A stretch of DNA of 64,000 nucleotides from Fodinibacter sp963747405 (GCA_963747405.1 CAVVFG010000022.1:31726-95725), one strand, 5' to 3'; counted from the stretch's first letter, positions 45,037 through 54,684 are shown. Numbers and translations: made by a program. Notes: generated by a model from the letters alone, not told the origin.

Positions 45037-46584
45037 ATGTCTGACGACTACGACGTCATCATCGTAGGTTCGGGTGCCGGTGGAGGGACTCTCGCACACC
45101 GGCTGGCGCCATCGGGAAAGCGGGTGCTCGTGCTGGAGCGTGGTGACTGGCTCCCCCGGGAGATCCAGAACTGGGACGCCACCGCCGTCTTCGTCGACAA
45201 CCGCTACGTCTCGGCCGACACCTGGTACGACAAGAACGGCAAAGCCTTCCAGCCGCAGGTCCACTACTTCGTCGGCGGTGCCACCAAGTTCTACGGCGCT
45301 GCGCTGTACCGCCTGCGGGAACAGGACTTCGGCGAGCTGCGCCACCACGGGGGCATCTCACCGGCGTGGCCCGTCGGCTACGACGTCTTTGCCCCGTACT
45401 ACGCCCAGGCCGAGGAGCTCTATCAGGTGCACGGCATCCGCGGCGAGGACCCCACGGACCCGCCCGGGGATCCCTACCCGTACCCGCCGATCTCCCACGA
45501 GCCGCGCATCCAGAAGCTCTTCGACGACCTGTCGAGGGTCGGTCTGCACCCGTTCCACAGTCCCAACGGGATCATGCTCGACGAGGCCGACAGCCTCTCG
45601 AGCGCCTGCATCCGCTGTTCGACCTGCGACGGCTTCGCCTGCCTGGTGCATGCCAAGTCCGACGCCGACGTGGTCGCAGTGCGACCCGCGCTCAAGCACG
45701 AGAACGTGACGCTGCTGCGCAACGCCCACGTGCGGCGCCTGGAGACGGACGCCAGCGGCCGCACCGTGACCTCGGTGGTCGCGGACGTCGACGGCGCTGA
45801 ACAGCGGTTCACGGCATCCATGGTCGTGCTGTCGGCCGGGGCCGCGAACTCGGCCAAGCTGCTGTTGGCGAGCGCCAACGACCAGCACCCGAACGGCCTG
45901 GCCAACGGTTCGGACCAGGTGGGGCGCAACTACATGTTCCACAACAGCAGGGCGTTCCTCGCGGTCTCGAAGGAGAGGAACGACACGCGCTTCCAGAAGA
46001 CGCTGGGCCTGAACGACTGGTACCTCGGCGACGACGACTTCGGGTTCCCGATGGGGAACGTGCAGATGGTCGGCAAGTCGTCCGCGCCGATGTACCGCGG
46101 GGAGAAGCGAATCGCGGAGCTCGCGCCCCTGTTCGCACTCGGGGAGGTCGCCGAGCACGCGGTCGACTTCTGGCTCTCGACCGAGGACCTGCCGGACCCG
46201 GACAACCGGGTGACGCTCAACAGCGACGGCGACATCGTGCTGAGCTACACGCCGAACAACCGCGAGCCGCTGGAGCAGCTGTACCGCCGGGTGAAGCACA
46301 ACCTCGACCACCTGGGCATGCATCCCCACCACCTGGTGCCGCGTGACGTCTACATGAAGAACGACATACCGGTCGCCGGATGCGCGCACCAGTCCGGGAC
46401 CGTTCGGTTCGGCAACGACCCGGCGACCTCGGTGCTCGATGCCGACTGCAAGGCGCACGAGCTCGACAACCTGTACGTCGTCGACACGAGCTTCTTCCCG
46501 AGCATCGGGGCCGTGAACCCGGCCCTGACCGCGATCGCGAACGCCCTGCGGGTAGGAGACCACCTGCTGACCCGGCTCGGCTGA
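45037..46584 (+). CDS. GMC-family FAD oxidoreductase
   Basis: The 515-aa protein starts at ATG 45037 after GAGGGAGAA. The N-terminal GMC FAD motif is YDVIIVGSGAGGGTLAHRLA. A GGATKFYGAALYRL block lies near 85. The C-terminal active-site region has CAHQSGTVRFG with the catalytic His and VVDTSFFPSIGAVNPALTAI with the partner Asn. The middle has CIRCSTCDGFAC (four cysteines near 190), seen in a sub-branch of this family. It oxidises an alcohol or sugar; the acceptor is not clear. It is tightly linked to the NDH-2-like gene. Confidence 0.9.
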   Translation: MSDDYDVIIVGSGAGGGTLAHRLAPSGKRVLVLERGDWLPREIQNWDATAVFVDNRYVSADTWYDKNGKAFQPQVHYFVGGATKFYGAALYRLREQDFGELRHHGGISPAWPVGYDVFAPYYAQAEELYQVHGIRGEDPTDPPGDPYPYPPISHEPRIQKLFDDLSRVGLHPFHSPNGIMLDEADSLSSACIRCSTCDGFACLVHAKSDADVVAVRPALKHENVTLLRNAHVRRLETDASGRTVTSVVADVDGAEQRFTASMVVLSAGAANSAKLLLASANDQHPNGLANGSDQVGRNYMFHNSRAFLAVSKERNDTRFQKTLGLNDWYLGDDDFGFPMGNVQMVGKSSAPMYRGEKRIAELAPLFALGEVAEHAVDFWLSTEDLPDPDNRVTLNSDGDIVLSYTPNNREPLEQLYRRVKHNLDHLGMHPHHLVPRDVYMKNDIPVAGCAHQSGTVRFGNDPATSVLDADCKAHELDNLYVVDTSFFPSIGAVNPALTAIANALRVGDHLLTRLG

Positions 46585-46607
46585 CCTTCTCGGTGAGCGG
46601 GGCTGCC

Positions 46608-47846
46608 ATGGCGTCCACTGCGGAGCTTCGGGTGGTCAACCTCGCCGGGCTGGTGCAGGGCATCGTGCTGGTGACCTTTCCCGCGGCCAGCACGGTGTTC
46701 ACCGACCCTGCCAGCTACGACCTGTCCGGCACCCAGTACGGGGCGATGTTCCTGCCCCAGGTGGTGACCGCCATCATCACCTCGTTGCTGGGGACGAGCG
46801 TGGCCCGCCGGCTCGGCAGCAAGACGGTGCTGCTGCTCGGCCTGGGAGCGAACATCGTCGCCATGCTGGTCCTCGTGGCCAGCAGCCTCGTCGAGACCCA
46901 CCCTGTGGCCTACCCGATGCTCCTGCTGGCCACCGCGTTCCTGGGAGCCGGGTTCGGGATGACCGTGCCGGTGCTGAACACCTACGTCGCGGCGTTCCGG
47001 CCCGACCGTCCGGACCGCGCCGTGCTCACGCTCAACGCCCTGCTCGGCGCCGGTACCGCGCTGGCGCCCGTCTTCGTCGCCGTCTTCGTCGGGCTGGGTT
47101 TCTGGTGGGGACTGCCCGTGCTGTCGACGGTGCTGTTGGGCCTGCTCGGCGCCGCAGCAGCCCGGCTACCGCTGCGCACCGCGGAACCCGGGCAGGCGGC
47201 CCCCGCGGCGGGCCACGGTGGTGTCCCCGGACGGTTCTGGCTCTTCGCCGCCTTCGCGGTTCTCTACGGCATCTGCGAGACAATGAACGGGAACTGGTCG
47301 CAGTCCGACATGACCACCTCGCTGAGCGCGTCGGCCACCCAGGCGGCGTTCGCGCTCACCGCCTTCTGGGCCATGGTGACCCTGGGGCGGTTGCTGTTCG
47401 CCGCGCTCGGGCGGTGGATGCCGGCGAGCACCGTGTTCCGCGCGCTCCCGGTGCTGCTGGTGGGCACCTTCCTCCTGACCGCCGCCCTCCCGCCGGACCT
47501 GCCGTGGCTGGGGGTTGCGGTCTTCGGCCTCTCGGGCCTGGGCTGCTCGGCCCTGCTCCCGCTCACGATCAGCCTCGGTCAGAACGCCCTGACTGCCATG
47601 TCGGCAGCGGTGGCCGGCGGCGTGATCGCCTTCTACCAGGTGGGATACGGCATCGCCGCATTCGGGGTCGGACCGCTCGTCGACGCCGGGACCGACCTGT
47701 CCGTGCTCTACGGCTGGACTGCCGTGGCCGCAGTCGCCATGACGCTGCTCGCGTTCGTCATCGTCCGGAGCGGGCCCGAGCGCGAGGAGGGTGCGCCCCC
47801 GGCGACGGGGGCCGGGCCCGCAGCCGACGTGGCCGGGCTGCCGTGA
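46608..47846 (+). CDS. MFS transporter
   Basis: The 412-aa membrane protein starts at ATG 46608; an in-frame GTG at 46593 is possible. Twelve transmembrane segments are predicted in two halves, with the first-loop motif SVARRLGSKTVLLLG and LATAFLGAGFGMTVPVLNTYVA. The C-terminal tail is Pro/Ala/Gly-rich. It is 23 bp after the GMC gene, so it may import the substrate or export the product of the oxidoreductases. The substrate is unknown. Confidence 0.88.
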   Translation: MASTAELRVVNLAGLVQGIVLVTFPAASTVFTDPASYDLSGTQYGAMFLPQVVTAIITSLLGTSVARRLGSKTVLLLGLGANIVAMLVLVASSLVETHPVAYPMLLLATAFLGAGFGMTVPVLNTYVAAFRPDRPDRAVLTLNALLGAGTALAPVFVAVFVGLGFWWGLPVLSTVLLGLLGAAAARLPLRTAEPGQAAPAAGHGGVPGRFWLFAAFAVLYGICETMNGNWSQSDMTTSLSASATQAAFALTAFWAMVTLGRLLFAALGRWMPASTVFRALPVLLVGTFLLTAALPPDLPWLGVAVFGLSGLGCSALLPLTISLGQNALTAMSAAVAGGVIAFYQVGYGIAAFGVGPLVDAGTDLSVLYGWTAVAAVAMTLLAFVIVRSGPEREEGAPPATGAGPAADVAGLP

Positions 47847-48067
47847 GCGCGCCGGCTCGCCACCCACCATCTGACGCGCAGCCCGTCGGCAGCTGTGCCG
47901 ACCTGCGCACCGAAATCACCACCCGTGGGCACTCCGGTGAGCGCAGGTCGGCTCGGTCCGTGTCGACGGCCGACGGGGTGAGTGAGCCTCTCGCGGTACC
48001 CTCGGTGCTCGTGAGGACGGCCCACCGCATGCGGGTGAGGCGCTGTTCCGGGTTACTGTCCTCACCC

Positions 48068-48140
48068 GGGCCTCTAGCTCAACTGGCAGAGCTGCGGACT
48101 TTTAATCCGTAGGTTGTGGGTTCGAGCCCCACGGGGCCCA
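48068..48140 (+). tRNA. tRNA-Lys (anticodon TTT)
   Basis: GGGCCTC (48068-48074) pairs with GGGGCCC (48133-48139; two wobble-tolerant positions), discriminator A at 48140. The D arm is GCTCAACTGGCAGAGC, the anticodon loop CTTTTAA gives TTT, and the T arm is GTGGGTTCGAGCCCCAC. CCA is not encoded in frame (CCCA follows). It lies immediately upstream of the uncharacterised operon at 48374. Confidence 0.95.
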
Positions 48141-48373
48141 CCCACGCCGCTGTACTCGCTCCGCCTGAGGCATGAGGTCTCGGGCTCGTCTCGGATGAGC
48201 GTGGGCGAGGCTCGGTGGCCCGCCGGCGATGAGGGGCGTCCGGAGGCGGCTCTCGTCTCGATCACGTGGGCCGCGGGCGTTGCCGACACGTCGATGTGCT
48301 TCGCCCGAGCACGGCGCCGCAAACGTCGACGCCGCGGCTGTATCAACGACCGGATCTGCAGTTCCTCGTTCCT

Positions 48374-49421
48374 GTGAGTGGTTCTTCGGTAGACGAGTGG
48401 GTGCAGGAGCAGATCTCCGCGCTCGATGTGTGCGCGAGCGTGTGGGATGACGCGACGCTGGCGCGGTACATCCGCGCCGTAGCAGAGTCCAGCCTCGAGA
48501 CCATCGACGCGGACGCCGACGAGTTCTCCACGTTCATGGCCGAATGTGCGGCCCTTGCGGCGGACAACATGCAGGACGCCCGGTTGAACATCCTGGAGCA
48601 GGCGGTGGCCGAGCTCGAGAATCCTGAGTTCGACCTCACCGACGCTCTTCGGGGCGCCGTGCTCGTGCTTGCCGGAGAGCTGGTCATCACCACGCTGTGC
48701 CACTTGGCGTACAGCGGTCGCCGCAACCGCTCACCACATTGGATGAAGAGGTCGCAGGAGAGCCAGGCGGCCTTCGAGGCAGCCGGGCAGCTACGGGAGA
48801 TGGCGCGGATGGCTGAAGCGGCAGCAGGGGTCGCCGACGAGACCGTGGTCGACCGGGTCATCGACGCCTACCAACCCCCGCCGGAAGGCTGGGCTCCTAC
48901 CGATGCCCACCTCAAGGTGCTCCTGAAAGGTGTCCGCCACACCACGCTGGCCCGCGCGGGCCGGACGCTCGGCGAGGGACTGCGCGACATCACCGGCCAC
49001 GGGCTCTCAGCGACTGCGAGCGGCGTGGCGGAGCCCTTCCGGACCTCGGGCATCGTAGGAGGGTTCCTGTCGAAGATCGCCACGGAACGGCGACAGACCT
49101 GTGAGGCACTTCGTGACCTCCGCCTGCATGTGCGCTTCGTACCGGGACGAGTACGCCAGCGACAAGATCCACGAGCTCCTCGTGCTCGCCGCCGAGAGTG
49201 CTGCTGCACCAGACCGCCCCTCGGAGCTCACGGCCGCCGAGCGCGACCTGTGCGCCCTTGGCTTCGAGTCATTGCTCTGGAGGCTCTGGCTCAAGCAGAA
49301 CCACCTGCTCGGCCAACCCGAGTTTCGCAAGCAGGTGAGCGTCGGAAGGGACATCGACCAGCACGGAAACGTCGGGGGGATCGCCTCGTCATCCACTCGG
49401 AGGAGGTCGCGACAAGGATGA
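48374..49421 (+). CDS. Uncharacterised operon gene 1, apparently frame-shifted
   Basis: Coding signal runs in one frame from GTG 48374 (VSGSSVDEWVQEQISALDVC) to about 49095, then continues in the +1 frame to TGA 49419-49421. The later frame only opens after a TAG at 49056-49058, so the switch lies between 49059 and about 49140. Joined, the product is about 349 aa, mostly helical, with one hydrophobic stretch (ALRGAVLVLAGELVITTL, about residue 97). Later parts include YASDKIHELLVLAAESAA and LGFESLLWRLWLKQNHLLG. The start is uncertain; no ribosome binding site. No family recognised. Confidence 0.6.
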
Positions 49422-50353
49422 ACGTTCCTGAGCTCCAGACCGCGGTGCGCAATCGTTCCGGGCTCAGGTGGCCCGGTGCCAACCGCCTGAGCGACGAACA
49501 GGCCGCCTACCTCTTCGACACCTTCGCGCGGTCGGTGTTCGCCCACGACCCACAGCAGAGCCTGTTCAACAACCCTGAACTGCCCGAGCATGCCCGGCGC
49601 CCCTTCGAGGCCGCGCGCTGCGACGAGATCTGGTCCATGCCCCGCAAGAACTGGGTCGGTCTGGACAACAGCGAACGCACCGTGCGGATGAACGAGCTGA
49701 AGATCCTCGTGGTCGACTACTTCACCCGCAACGACCTCCCGCGGGATGGCAGCAGCCCCGCGTCGCAACAGGCGAGGAGGCTGCGCGAGGGGATCCGCGG
49801 CGCCCTCGAGCTCGACGACCATGACCCGAGCCCGCTCGAGCAGCTCCTCGACGAGCTCCCTGTCCGCCCGGCCGAGCCGGCGCCCGTCGTGTCCATGGGC
49901 ACGGGGGTCGAGGAGCTGGGCGCCCTTCTCGCCGGGGCAGGCGGCCCGGAGCGGCGTTGGCTGGCCGCCGGGGAACCGACCCGTCTCGAGGTGGCCGTGG
50001 CCGACCTCGACCTTCAGGTCACCGCCTACAGCGCCGCCGCGGCAGATGGTGGTGGCGACGGCGATCCGGAAGCACTGGCCGACCTGAGCGACCAGGTCGC
50101 TGCGCTACAGCGTGAGGTCCAGGAGCACTATGACGCCCTGATCGACCTGGCCGGTGGCAGCTCGCCCGCCATCGACCAGCAGACCCTCGCGGCGGTGCGG
50201 GACCGGCTCGACGGACGAATCCGCGACCTCACCGCCTTCTCGCCGGACTCGGTCCCCGCCAATGCCTCTCCGTGGCGCTGGTACGGGGGGCCGGACGCTG
50301 GCGAGCCGATCAGCAGCAGATCATCGAACACCACAGGGGAAACGTCGTCATGA
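49418..50353 (+). CDS. Uncharacterised operon gene 2
   Basis: The 311-aa protein starts at ATG 49418, overlapping the previous stop as ATGA; GGAGGAGG lies at 49399-49406. The N-terminal third (MNVPELQTAVRNRSGLRWPG, then DEQAAYLFDTFARSVFAHDP) is probably globular. The middle is acidic and Pro-rich. Residues about 225-265 (LADLSDQVAALQREVQEHYD) look like a coiled coil. No motif was recognised and no signal peptide or membrane segment is seen. It is coupled to the next gene by another ATGA overlap. Confidence 0.8.
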   Translation: MNVPELQTAVRNRSGLRWPGANRLSDEQAAYLFDTFARSVFAHDPQQSLFNNPELPEHARRPFEAARCDEIWSMPRKNWVGLDNSERTVRMNELKILVVDYFTRNDLPRDGSSPASQQARRLREGIRGALELDDHDPSPLEQLLDELPVRPAEPAPVVSMGTGVEELGALLAGAGGPERRWLAAGEPTRLEVAVADLDLQVTAYSAAAADGGGDGDPEALADLSDQVAALQREVQEHYDALIDLAGGSSPAIDQQTLAAVRDRLDGRIRDLTAFSPDSVPANASPWRWYGGPDAGEPISSRSSNTTGETSS

Positions 50354-53163
50354 CCATCAAGCAGGAGATGTTCCGATTCGTGAACAGCCGTCGCCCCGAG
50401 AGGGTGAGACTGCACCGCGTGGACAGCAGGTTCGTCCGCGACTTGCGGCCGACTCGGGACGAGGGCTTGCTCGCGGTCCTGTTCGGCCCGGGGCCCTACG
50501 AACCGAAGCTCGCCGAGGCCGAGACCTTTGCGCGCGGTGCCCGCTTCGTCGAGCCCCGCGACGCTTCGCTGCTCGCCCTCGAACCGGCCGTCGACGTGCT
50601 GCGCGAGCGCCTCGAGGAGGGGGTCGACCTGCAGGAGCTGGCCGACGCCCTCGTGGAGGAGCTTCCCTCCCTGCCCGAGCTGCTCAGCGAGACTCCCCCT
50701 GCTGAACTCGCCCTGGCGGTGGTGGTGTTCACGGCCCGGCTGTGGGACACGATGTACGCCCTCACCATCTTGGGCTTCGACCGCTACGTCAGCACCAACT
50801 ACTGCGCCGACGCCCTGCGCTGCTACCACGTACTGCGGGTGTGGTGGCTGGCGGCTCAGGCGGGTGCGACATCGTGGCCCGGCGGACGCTTCGACGACTA
50901 CGAGGTGCTGATCGACCTGGACAAGGCCGCCGACCCGGGCTCCGGCAGCCGCACCGGGGCCGCGGTCGCAGGGCTGGGTGGCTCCACGCTGGCATCCGCA
51001 CTGGCCGCTCCGAGCTTCCGGGTTCCTCTGACGGCGGGCCGAACCCCCCCACCGGCCATCGGTGACCTCATCGTCGTCGAGGAGGAGCTTTCCCGGTACG
51101 ACCTGAGCGAGATCGCCGACGTCACCTCCGTGATGCGCTCGGAACGGCGCGAGCAGACCACGCGGAACCTGTCGCGCACCAGTCAGACGACCTCCCTCGA
51201 GACCGTCTCCGAGGACGAGCGGACCAGCAGCGTCCAGACCGCGGAGCGCTTCCAGCTGTCGTCGCAAGCCGAACAGTCGGCGAGCCAGAACTTCGGCATC
51301 CAGGCAGGGGTGACCGCCACCGGCAAGTTCGGCCCCGTCCAGGTCAGTGCCACGGTGAACGCCTCCTACGACACCAGCACGTCGTCGTCCACGTCAACCG
51401 CTCAGGAGTACGCAAAGGCCGTCACCGAGGAGGCGAGCCGCCGAATTCGTAACAGCATCAAGCAGGTCAGCTCGACCACGGTGCTGACAGAGTCCCAGCA
51501 GACGACGCTTCGCGGGTTCAACAACGAGAACGGAAGCGACAACATCAACGGGGTCTACCGCTGGCTGGACCGCATCTACCGGGCCAAGCTGATGAACTAC
51601 GGTCGCCGTCTGCTGATCCCGATGGTCGTCCCCGAACCGTCCGCCGTCTACCTCAGCCGGCTCAGTGACCTGGCGACGACCGAGCTCGCCGACCTCACCG
51701 CGCCCGTACACCCGTCCCGCCTGAGCCGTTCCACCCGCGAGCCGCTACCGGACGACCAGCTCGCTGCCGGCTTCCGCAGCTTCCACGACATCGACGAGAC
51801 CAACTACGCCGAGCTCGGTGCGGTCTACGACGTCGCAGGGCTCGAGGCGCCTCCCGCACTCGATTTCACCGGGAGCAAGGCCTTCGTCTATCCCGAAGCG
51901 ATGGAGGCGGAGGAGGTGTCCGTCCACGACCAGGTCAACGAACTGAGCCTGGTCAGGGCCGACAACACCCTCACGTTGGAGCCCGGGTACCGGCTCACGA
52001 GCGTGACGGTGACGGCACCGAAGGGAAGCAGCGGCGAACTCGGGTCGTACGCCGACGCGCTCAAGCTGGGCATGGTGGCAGGGCCGAAGTCGCCCCAGGA
52101 CGGCACGACGATCCCGGAGGCCGACCTCCTGCTGGTGCAGGTGGGCACCCTCAGCTTCTTCCTCACCGTCCGGCGCGGCGACCCTGACCCCGACCTCCAG
52201 AAGATCGTCTCGAACTTCGGCGAGTGGCTTCCGGTCAACGACCACACCGCCGACTGGCCGGCGTACGGCGAAGAGGTGCGCCCGGTGATCCCGATCACGG
52301 TCACGGCGAAGTTCGAGGGCATCTACGCCTTCACCGTGATCTACCAGGCCCAACGCACGGATGCCGCCCTCGACGACTGGAAGGCCAGGGCCTTCGCGGC
52401 CATCCTCAAGGGCTACCAGGCCCGGCTCCAGGAGTACGAGCAGTCGCTGGCGCTCGCCCGCGCGAAGGTCGCCACCGCGACCGAGGACCAGACATTCGCA
52501 CTGCGTGCCGACCAGTACCGCGCCATCGAGGTGACCGAGCTCAAGCGCAGCTGCATCGACCTGATGACCCAGGGCACCGCAGCCGGCCACACGTCGATCA
52601 CGATCGACGAGGACGGCACCCCCCGGATCGTCTACGACGAGGCGGAGGGCGCACTCTTGCAGGACTGGCGCCACCCCCTCTCCAACGGAGCCGTCGTGGA
52701 GGCTTTCGAGCACATCTACGAGTGGCCGCAGATCACCTACGAGTTCCATCCGTACTACTGGGCCGGGACATCGCGATGGAGCGCCCTCGCCCAGGCTGCC
52801 GGCGCGGACCCGGTCTTCGAGCAGTTCCTCAGGTCCGGTAGCGCCTCCGTCGTCGTCCCCGTACTGCCGGGGCACGAACGCGCCGCCATCCTCTTCCGCC
52901 GTACCGGCCGGCTGTGGGCGGGTGGGTACTGCCCCCTCTTCACAGACCAGGAGATGCTCGACGTGTACGCCGACGTGGAGCTGGCGCTGCAGCTCGACCC
53001 GGCGCAGCAGATCGGTGAGACCTGGGAGGTCCGGGTGCCGACGAGCATGCTCATGCTTCAGGAGGACGACGTCCTGCCGGAGTTCCCAGAGGAGGAGGAA
53101 GCGGCCGAGGGGGTGCGGATCGCCCGTGAACCTGTCATCGACAAGGAGACGGTTCCGTTCTGA
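50350..53163 (+). CDS. Uncharacterised large operon gene 3
   Basis: The 937-aa protein starts at ATG 50350 (MTIKQEMFRFVNSRRPERVR). The helical N-terminal region reaches about 180. A Ser/Thr/Gln-rich region (about 259-400) contains alternating polar/non-polar stretches (FGIQAGVTATGKFG, VQVSATVNASYDTS), then GVYRWLDRIYRAKLMNYGRR and IPMVVPEPSAVYL near 402-435. A later segment (about 690-740) is helical (QARLQEYEQSLALARAKVAT). The C terminus is Glu-rich (FPEEEEAAEG). There is no signal peptide. I do not recognise a characterised family; a structural or pore-type particle component is one guess. Confidence 0.85.
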   Translation: MTIKQEMFRFVNSRRPERVRLHRVDSRFVRDLRPTRDEGLLAVLFGPGPYEPKLAEAETFARGARFVEPRDASLLALEPAVDVLRERLEEGVDLQELADALVEELPSLPELLSETPPAELALAVVVFTARLWDTMYALTILGFDRYVSTNYCADALRCYHVLRVWWLAAQAGATSWPGGRFDDYEVLIDLDKAADPGSGSRTGAAVAGLGGSTLASALAAPSFRVPLTAGRTPPPAIGDLIVVEEELSRYDLSEIADVTSVMRSERREQTTRNLSRTSQTTSLETVSEDERTSSVQTAERFQLSSQAEQSASQNFGIQAGVTATGKFGPVQVSATVNASYDTSTSSSTSTAQEYAKAVTEEASRRIRNSIKQVSSTTVLTESQQTTLRGFNNENGSDNINGVYRWLDRIYRAKLMNYGRRLLIPMVVPEPSAVYLSRLSDLATTELADLTAPVHPSRLSRSTREPLPDDQLAAGFRSFHDIDETNYAELGAVYDVAGLEAPPALDFTGSKAFVYPEAMEAEEVSVHDQVNELSLVRADNTLTLEPGYRLTSVTVTAPKGSSGELGSYADALKLGMVAGPKSPQDGTTIPEADLLLVQVGTLSFFLTVRRGDPDPDLQKIVSNFGEWLPVNDHTADWPAYGEEVRPVIPITVTAKFEGIYAFTVIYQAQRTDAALDDWKARAFAAILKGYQARLQEYEQSLALARAKVATATEDQTFALRADQYRAIEVTELKRSCIDLMTQGTAAGHTSITIDEDGTPRIVYDEAEGALLQDWRHPLSNGAVVEAFEHIYEWPQITYEFHPYYWAGTSRWSALAQAAGADPVFEQFLRSGSASVVVPVLPGHERAAILFRRTGRLWAGGYCPLFTDQEMLDVYADVELALQLDPAQQIGETWEVRVPTSMLMLQEDDVLPEFPEEEEAAEGVRIAREPVIDKETVPF

Positions 53164-53274
53164 ACGAGCTGAACTCTCGTTCCGGTGAGGCCGGGTTCGC
53201 GGTGGCCGGCCGTCCGGCGACACCCCGTCCGGCGACACCGACGAGTCAGCCTCGGGCACCGAGCCTCCGGGTGG

Positions 53275-53466
53275 CTACCCCGACGGGTTGCGGCGGCCAC
53301 GCAGGATGAGCGCCACCCCACCGATCGCCACGATCGGACCGACGACGGCCCACAGCGCGACCCCGCTCATGACGCTGCCACCGAGCACCCCGATCCCCTG
53401 GAAGAACCAGATCAGGCCGATGACGACGAGGATCCCACCGAGGACGAGGGTGACTGGACGGTTCAT
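53275..53466 (-). CDS. Small two-helix membrane protein
   Basis: The 63-aa protein starts at ATG 53466. It has two transmembrane segments (about 5-24, VTLVLGGILVVIGLIWFFQG, and 34-55) and a basic tail (RGRRNPSG). Function unknown. It converges on the uncharacterised operon; the 111-bp gap has a duplicated CGTCCGGCGACACC (near 53210 and 53226) and no clear terminator. Confidence 0.75.
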   Translation of the reverse strand: MNRPVTLVLGGILVVIGLIWFFQGIGVLGGSVMSGVALWAVVGPIVAIGGVALILRGRRNPSG

Positions 53467-53491
53467 CGCCCGAGCGTAGCCCGCGTGCGGC

Positions 53492-54532
53492 TCAGAGCCG
53501 CACGACCATCTTCCCGGTGTTCTCGCCGCGCAGCACGCCGAGGAACGCGTCGACCGCCCCGTCGATGCGGTCGGCGAACGTCTCGCGCGACTGCAGCCGC
53601 CCGTCGCCCAGCCACTGCGCCGCCAGGCCGGCGTACTCGCGAGCCAGGTCGTAGTGGTCGCCGACGAGGAACCCCTGGATGCGGCCGCGGGTCTGGATCA
53701 GGCGCGAGAGGTTGCGCGGCCCGGGCGCGGGCTCGGTGTCGTTGTAGACCGAGATCATCCCGCACACGGCGACGCGCCCACCGAGCCGCAGCGATCCGAT
53801 CGCGGCCTCAAGGTGCTCGCCGCCGACGTTGTCGAAGTAGATGTCGATGCCGTCGGGGGCCGCTGCGCGCAGCTGCTTGGACACCGGGCCGTCCTTGTAG
53901 TTGAACGCCGCGTCGAAGCCGAGGTCCTCGACCACGTGCCGCACCTTCTCGGCCGAGCCGGCGCTGCCGATGACCCGGCTTGCACCGAGAGCCTTGGCGA
54001 TCTGTCCCACCGCGCTGCCCACGGCGCCGGCCGCACCGGACACGAACACCACGTCTCCCGGCTGGATCTCGGCGATGCGGGTCAGGCCGGCGTACGCCGT
54101 CAGGCCGGTCATGCCGAGCACGCCGAGATAGGCGGATGCCGGCGCCACCGACACGTCCACCACCCGCGCTCCGCTCGCGTCGATGACCGCCACCTCGCGC
54201 CAGCCGAAGCCGTGCAGGACGTGGTCACCCACGGCGAAGCCGTCCGCGCGCGACTCCTCCACGACGCCGACGGCGCCACCGCTCATCGCCTCGCCGACCT
54301 CGTAAGGGGCGGCGTAGGACTTTGCGGCGCTCATCCGCCCGCGCATGTAGGGGTCCACCGACATCACGACGTTGCGTACGCGCAGCTGGCCGTCGGACAC
54401 CTCGGGCAGCTCGCTCTCGACGACCGCGAAGTCGTCGTGGGTGGGCCAGCCGACCGGGCGGGCGGCGAGGCGCACCTCGCGGGGGGCATCGGTGGGCTGA
54501 GCGGAGCTGGGCCGGGCGGTGGTGTCGGTCAT
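53492..54532 (-). CDS. NADPH-dependent medium-chain reductase (CurA/PTGR-like)
   Basis: The 346-aa protein starts at ATG 54532 (MTDTTARPSSAQPTDAPREV). It is a zinc-less MDR enzyme: DPYMRGRMS near 65, the nucleotide motif VFVSGAAGAVGSAVGQIAKA near 160, GIDIYFDNVGGEHLEAAI near 225 and IQGFLVGDHYD near 285. These fit the leukotriene B4 12-hydroxydehydrogenase/curcumin reductase branch, which reduces activated C=C bonds. It is divergent-adjacent to a small gene and MarR regulator, possibly part of an electrophile response. Confidence 0.88.
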   Translation of the reverse strand: MTDTTARPSSAQPTDAPREVRLAARPVGWPTHDDFAVVESELPEVSDGQLRVRNVVMSVDPYMRGRMSAAKSYAAPYEVGEAMSGGAVGVVEESRADGFAVGDHVLHGFGWREVAVIDASGARVVDVSVAPASAYLGVLGMTGLTAYAGLTRIAEIQPGDVVFVSGAAGAVGSAVGQIAKALGASRVIGSAGSAEKVRHVVEDLGFDAAFNYKDGPVSKQLRAAAPDGIDIYFDNVGGEHLEAAIGSLRLGGRVAVCGMISVYNDTEPAPGPRNLSRLIQTRGRIQGFLVGDHYDLAREYAGLAAQWLGDGRLQSRETFADRIDGAVDAFLGVLRGENTGKMVVRL

Positions 54533-54684
54533 GACGACCTTCCTGTTGACGTCGTGGGGCACAAATGGGTGCAACGACGGTCCTCCCCCGCGTATGCCGT
54601 GACACTCACCACCGCGCCCGCCCGCCGGCATCCGCGCTGGTGGGCACACCACATCCTGCGCCGTGGCGCCGCGCCAAGAAGGTC

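Noticed and set aside
48266..50353. Single 695-residue open frame spanning the first two genes of the unknown operon
   Set aside because: The part between about 49100 and 49390 is Arg/Pro/Ala-rich shadow sequence, while a different frame holds cleaner protein sequence and ends at an ATGA overlap with the next gene. The fusion is a chance effect of few stops in GC-rich DNA.
48068..53274. Integrative element with attachment sites at tRNA-Lys
   Set aside because: I looked for a repeat of the tRNA 3' end (TTCGAGCCCCACGGGGCC) after the operon up to the window end and saw none, and there is no integrase. Insertion remains possible but unsupported.
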